Part shown: positions 32,432-33,769 of the stretch, one piece after another
Numbering within the stretch: the stretch's first letter is position 1
Layout: each line of letters opens with the position of its first letter
Assembly: GCA_021803215.1 (NCBI GenBank)
Contig: JAJZLV010000129.1
Location: 1 to 33,769 of the forward strand
Length of the DNA: 33,769 nt
Origin: Actinomycetes bacterium
GTDB lineage: Bacteria > Actinomycetota > Acidimicrobiia > Acidimicrobiales > Bog-793
Reading direction: 5' to 3'
The notes under the pieces: generated by a model
Told to the model about the DNA's origin: nothing
The model's input: the letters and a program-made list of their open reading frames with translations, nothing else
Database searches by the model: none
Position numbers and translations under genes: made by a program

Positions 32432-33243
32432 GCGAAGCGGTCGCCCCGGCCGGACGGCGCCGGCGCCAGCTGGCCGACCTCCACGTCCTCAGGTACGTGC
32501 CGGGAGCGGCCCCGCTCCACCGCGCCTGGGCCGGGACCAAGATCCTCGCCATCGCCCTGCTCTCGATCGGCCTCGTCTTCTTCCCGACGTGGGCCTCGGC
32601 CGGCCTGGCAGCCGCCGCCACGGCGGGCGGCTTCCTGGCCGCCCGCCTCCCGGCCGGCGTCATGCCCCGCGTCCCGCGATGGATCTGGCTCGTCTTGGCC
32701 TTCGGGGCCGTGCTCGCCTTCGTCGCGAGCGGGAAGCCCTATGTCGAGCTGGGCGGGGCCCGGCTCGGCCTCGGCGGCATAGACGAGTGGGCCGAGTTCA
32801 CCCTCATCGGAGTCGAGATACTCGCCCTGGCTGCCCTGCTCGCCTGGACGACGCCGCTCTCGGACCTGGCACCCGCCCTCGGTCGGCTTCTCGCTCCCTT
32901 CCGCCGGCTCGGGCTGCCGGTCGACGACGTCGTCGCCACGATGGCGCTCGGGATCCGCTGCCTGCCGCTCCTCGTCGAGGAGATGAGGGTGCTGGCGGCT
33001 GCCCGACGCACGAGGCGTCCAGAACCTCTTCGGGGTCTGAAGGAGATCGCCGAGGCGGCCGAGGAGCTGTTGTTCACCGCCCTCTCGAGTGCCCTCAGGC
33101 GGGCGAGGGAGCTGGCAGAGGCGATCGAGGGACGGGGCGGAGTGGCGGTGACGCCGCCCGAGACGCACCGGCTCGCAGCGGTCGACGGCTGGATTCTCGG
33201 GCTCAGCGCCGCCTTTCTCGTCGCGATGGTCATCGTCCGGTAG
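32428..33243 (+). CDS. ECF transporter transmembrane component EcfT
   Basis: A 271-residue scaffold protein that couples the ATPases to the substrate-binding component. It has several hydrophobic helices (for example KILAIALLSIGLVFF, WIWLVLAFGAVLAFV and the last helix to the C-terminus). The cytoplasmic coupling helices carry Ala-Arg motifs AAARRTR and AIEGRG, in the place of the two family ARG motifs. The GTG start overlaps the stop of the ATPase fusion gene. Together the two genes could form a complete transporter with no separate S or A genes. Confidence 0.87.
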   Translation: MSEAVAPAGRRRRQLADLHVLRYVPGAAPLHRAWAGTKILAIALLSIGLVFFPTWASAGLAAAATAGGFLAARLPAGVMPRVPRWIWLVLAFGAVLAFVASGKPYVELGGARLGLGGIDEWAEFTLIGVEILALAALLAWTTPLSDLAPALGRLLAPFRRLGLPVDDVVATMALGIRCLPLLVEEMRVLAAARRTRRPEPLRGLKEIAEAAEELLFTALSSALRRARELAEAIEGRGGVAVTPPETHRLAAVDGWILGLSAAFLVAMVIVR

Positions 33244-33248
33244 GGACC

Positions 33249-33254
33249 TAGGAT
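33249..33254 (+). promoter_or_regulatory. Putative -10 box for gene at 33262
   Basis: TAGGAT followed by 7 nt and GTG 33262, in the 18-nt gap after the EcfT gene. No Shine-Dalgarno sequence is present, so a leaderless start is likely. Confidence 0.45.
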
Positions 33255-33261
33255 CCGTCTC

Positions 33262-33546
33262 GTGGAGCGCCAGGCGGTCGAGCGAAAGCTGACGGAGGTG
33301 CACGCCCGGCTCGTCAAGGCCCGCCAGGAGCTCTCCATCTTGGAAGAGCAGCTGGGCGTCTTCGCCGAGACGGCCGAGGAGGCCCGCCTGAGAGCCCTCG
33401 TCTCCGAGACTCCCCTGGCCGACCAGGAGTGGCACGAGGCCCGTCGCCACGAAGAGGCGATGCTGCGGAGTCGCGAGAGCGCCCGCCAGCTCGTCTCCCA
33501 GCTAGAGCGGGAGCAGGACGAGCTGCTAACAAGGCTCGTAGTCTGA
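33262..33546 (+). CDS. Small coiled-coil protein
   Basis: A 94-residue, highly charged protein, almost entirely helical (VERKLTEVHARLVKARQELSILEEQL, then a second helix to the C-terminus), probably a two-helix coiled coil. No signal peptide. Start GTG from the TAGGAT box. It lies just upstream of a PdtaR-like regulator gene; similar small coiled-coil proteins occur in actinobacterial genomes, but no function is known to me. Confidence 0.75.
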   Translation: MERQAVERKLTEVHARLVKARQELSILEEQLGVFAETAEEARLRALVSETPLADQEWHEARRHEEAMLRSRESARQLVSQLEREQDELLTRLVV

Positions 33547-33549
33547 TCG

Positions 33550-33570
33550 TCAGTCAGTTGCTGACAGCCT
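33550..33570. promoter_or_regulatory. Small hairpin before the response regulator
   Basis: GTCAG-TTG-CTGAC forms a 5-bp stem between the coiled-coil gene and the regulator gene. It may be a weak terminator or part of the regulator's leader; no T tract follows. Confidence 0.25.
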
Positions 33571-33586
33571 GAGCGAAGGAGCCAGA

Positions 33587-33769
33587 GTGGCCAGGACCGT
33601 CGTCATTGCCGAGGACGAGGCGATCGTCCGTCTCGACCTGCGTGAGATCCTCGAGGAGAGCGGCTTCGAGGTCGTGGGGGAGACCGGGCGGGGAGACGAG
33701 GCAGTGGCCCTCGCGAAGGAGCACCGGCCCGATCTCGTCATCCTCGACATAAAGATGCCCGGCCTCGAC
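33587..33769 (+). CDS. Response regulator receiver protein, PdtaR-like (3' end outside window)
   Basis: The first 61 residues of a CheY-like receiver domain: VVIAEDEAIVRLDLREILEE with the acidic pair Glu-Asp, and the phospho-acceptor Asp in DLVILDIKMPGLD. This N-terminus closely follows mycobacterial PdtaR (Rv1626), a receiver-ANTAR RNA-binding antiterminator; the ANTAR part would lie beyond the window edge and is not seen. GTG 33587 has AAGGAG 5 nt upstream. Confidence 0.85.
   Translation, partial: MARTVVIAEDEAIVRLDLREILEESGFEVVGETGRGDEAVALAKEHRPDLVILDIKMPGLD

Overview
The window is a GC-rich, densely coding chromosomal segment of an actinobacterium. The best guess is class Acidimicrobiia or a close relative. 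The reasons are the glycine/arginine-rich IF2 N-terminus, the gene order infB-rbfA-truB-ribF and infC-rpmI-rplT-pheST, an actinobacterial DUF1844-like protein, a PdtaR-type response regulator, and frequent TANNNT boxes 6-7 nt before a start codon, the mark of leaderless actinobacterial mRNAs. No phage, transposon, CRISPR array or plasmid gene is visible. The taxonomic call is inference.

Left part (1-10716), plus strand: a translation and cofactor block. infB (5' end cut off), rbfA, truB and ribF overlap end to end. def-fmt follow (N-terminal formyl-Met handling), then rpe-mog-ribD, then ribBA-ribH-hisG and a small cold-shock-domain gene. Riboflavin synthesis is represented by ribD, ribBA and ribH, but riboflavin synthase (ribE) is absent from its usual place and the RibF protein has lost the recognisable riboflavin-kinase motifs.

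Middle (10732-19239): a DUF1844-like gene diverges from an MFS transporter gene that has a good promoter and a 5'UTR able to fold over its own ribosome site. infC with an AUC start, rpmI, rplT and a SpoU rRNA methyltransferase (apparent CUG start) form the ribosomal operon. pheS-pheT follow, preceded by a candidate 43-codon leaderless leader ORF that ends on the pheS start codon.

Right part: two small genes of unknown function (19269-20280), then a leftward fatty-acid operon fabD-fabH-fabG-acpP-fabF with a UbiB/ABC1 kinase-like gene at its end. FabD carries an extra C-terminal biotinyl/lipoyl-like domain without the modifiable lysine. Further right, also leftward, are an EEP-family phosphodiesterase, a GGDEF protein with an extracytoplasmic Gly/His-rich tail, and a lipoprotein whose stop codon lies in a six-copy 20-bp tandem repeat. 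A tRNA-Leu(CAA) follows. The plus strand then holds an ECF-type transporter in which a membrane domain and two ATPases are one polypeptide, its EcfT partner, a coiled-coil protein and the start of a PdtaR-like regulator cut by the window end.

Most genes are recognisable housekeeping genes. The unusual points are domain architecture (RibF, FabD, ECF fusion, GGDEF protein), start-codon choice (AUC, CUG) and leader organisation (leaderless starts, pheS leader ORF, MFS 5'UTR).
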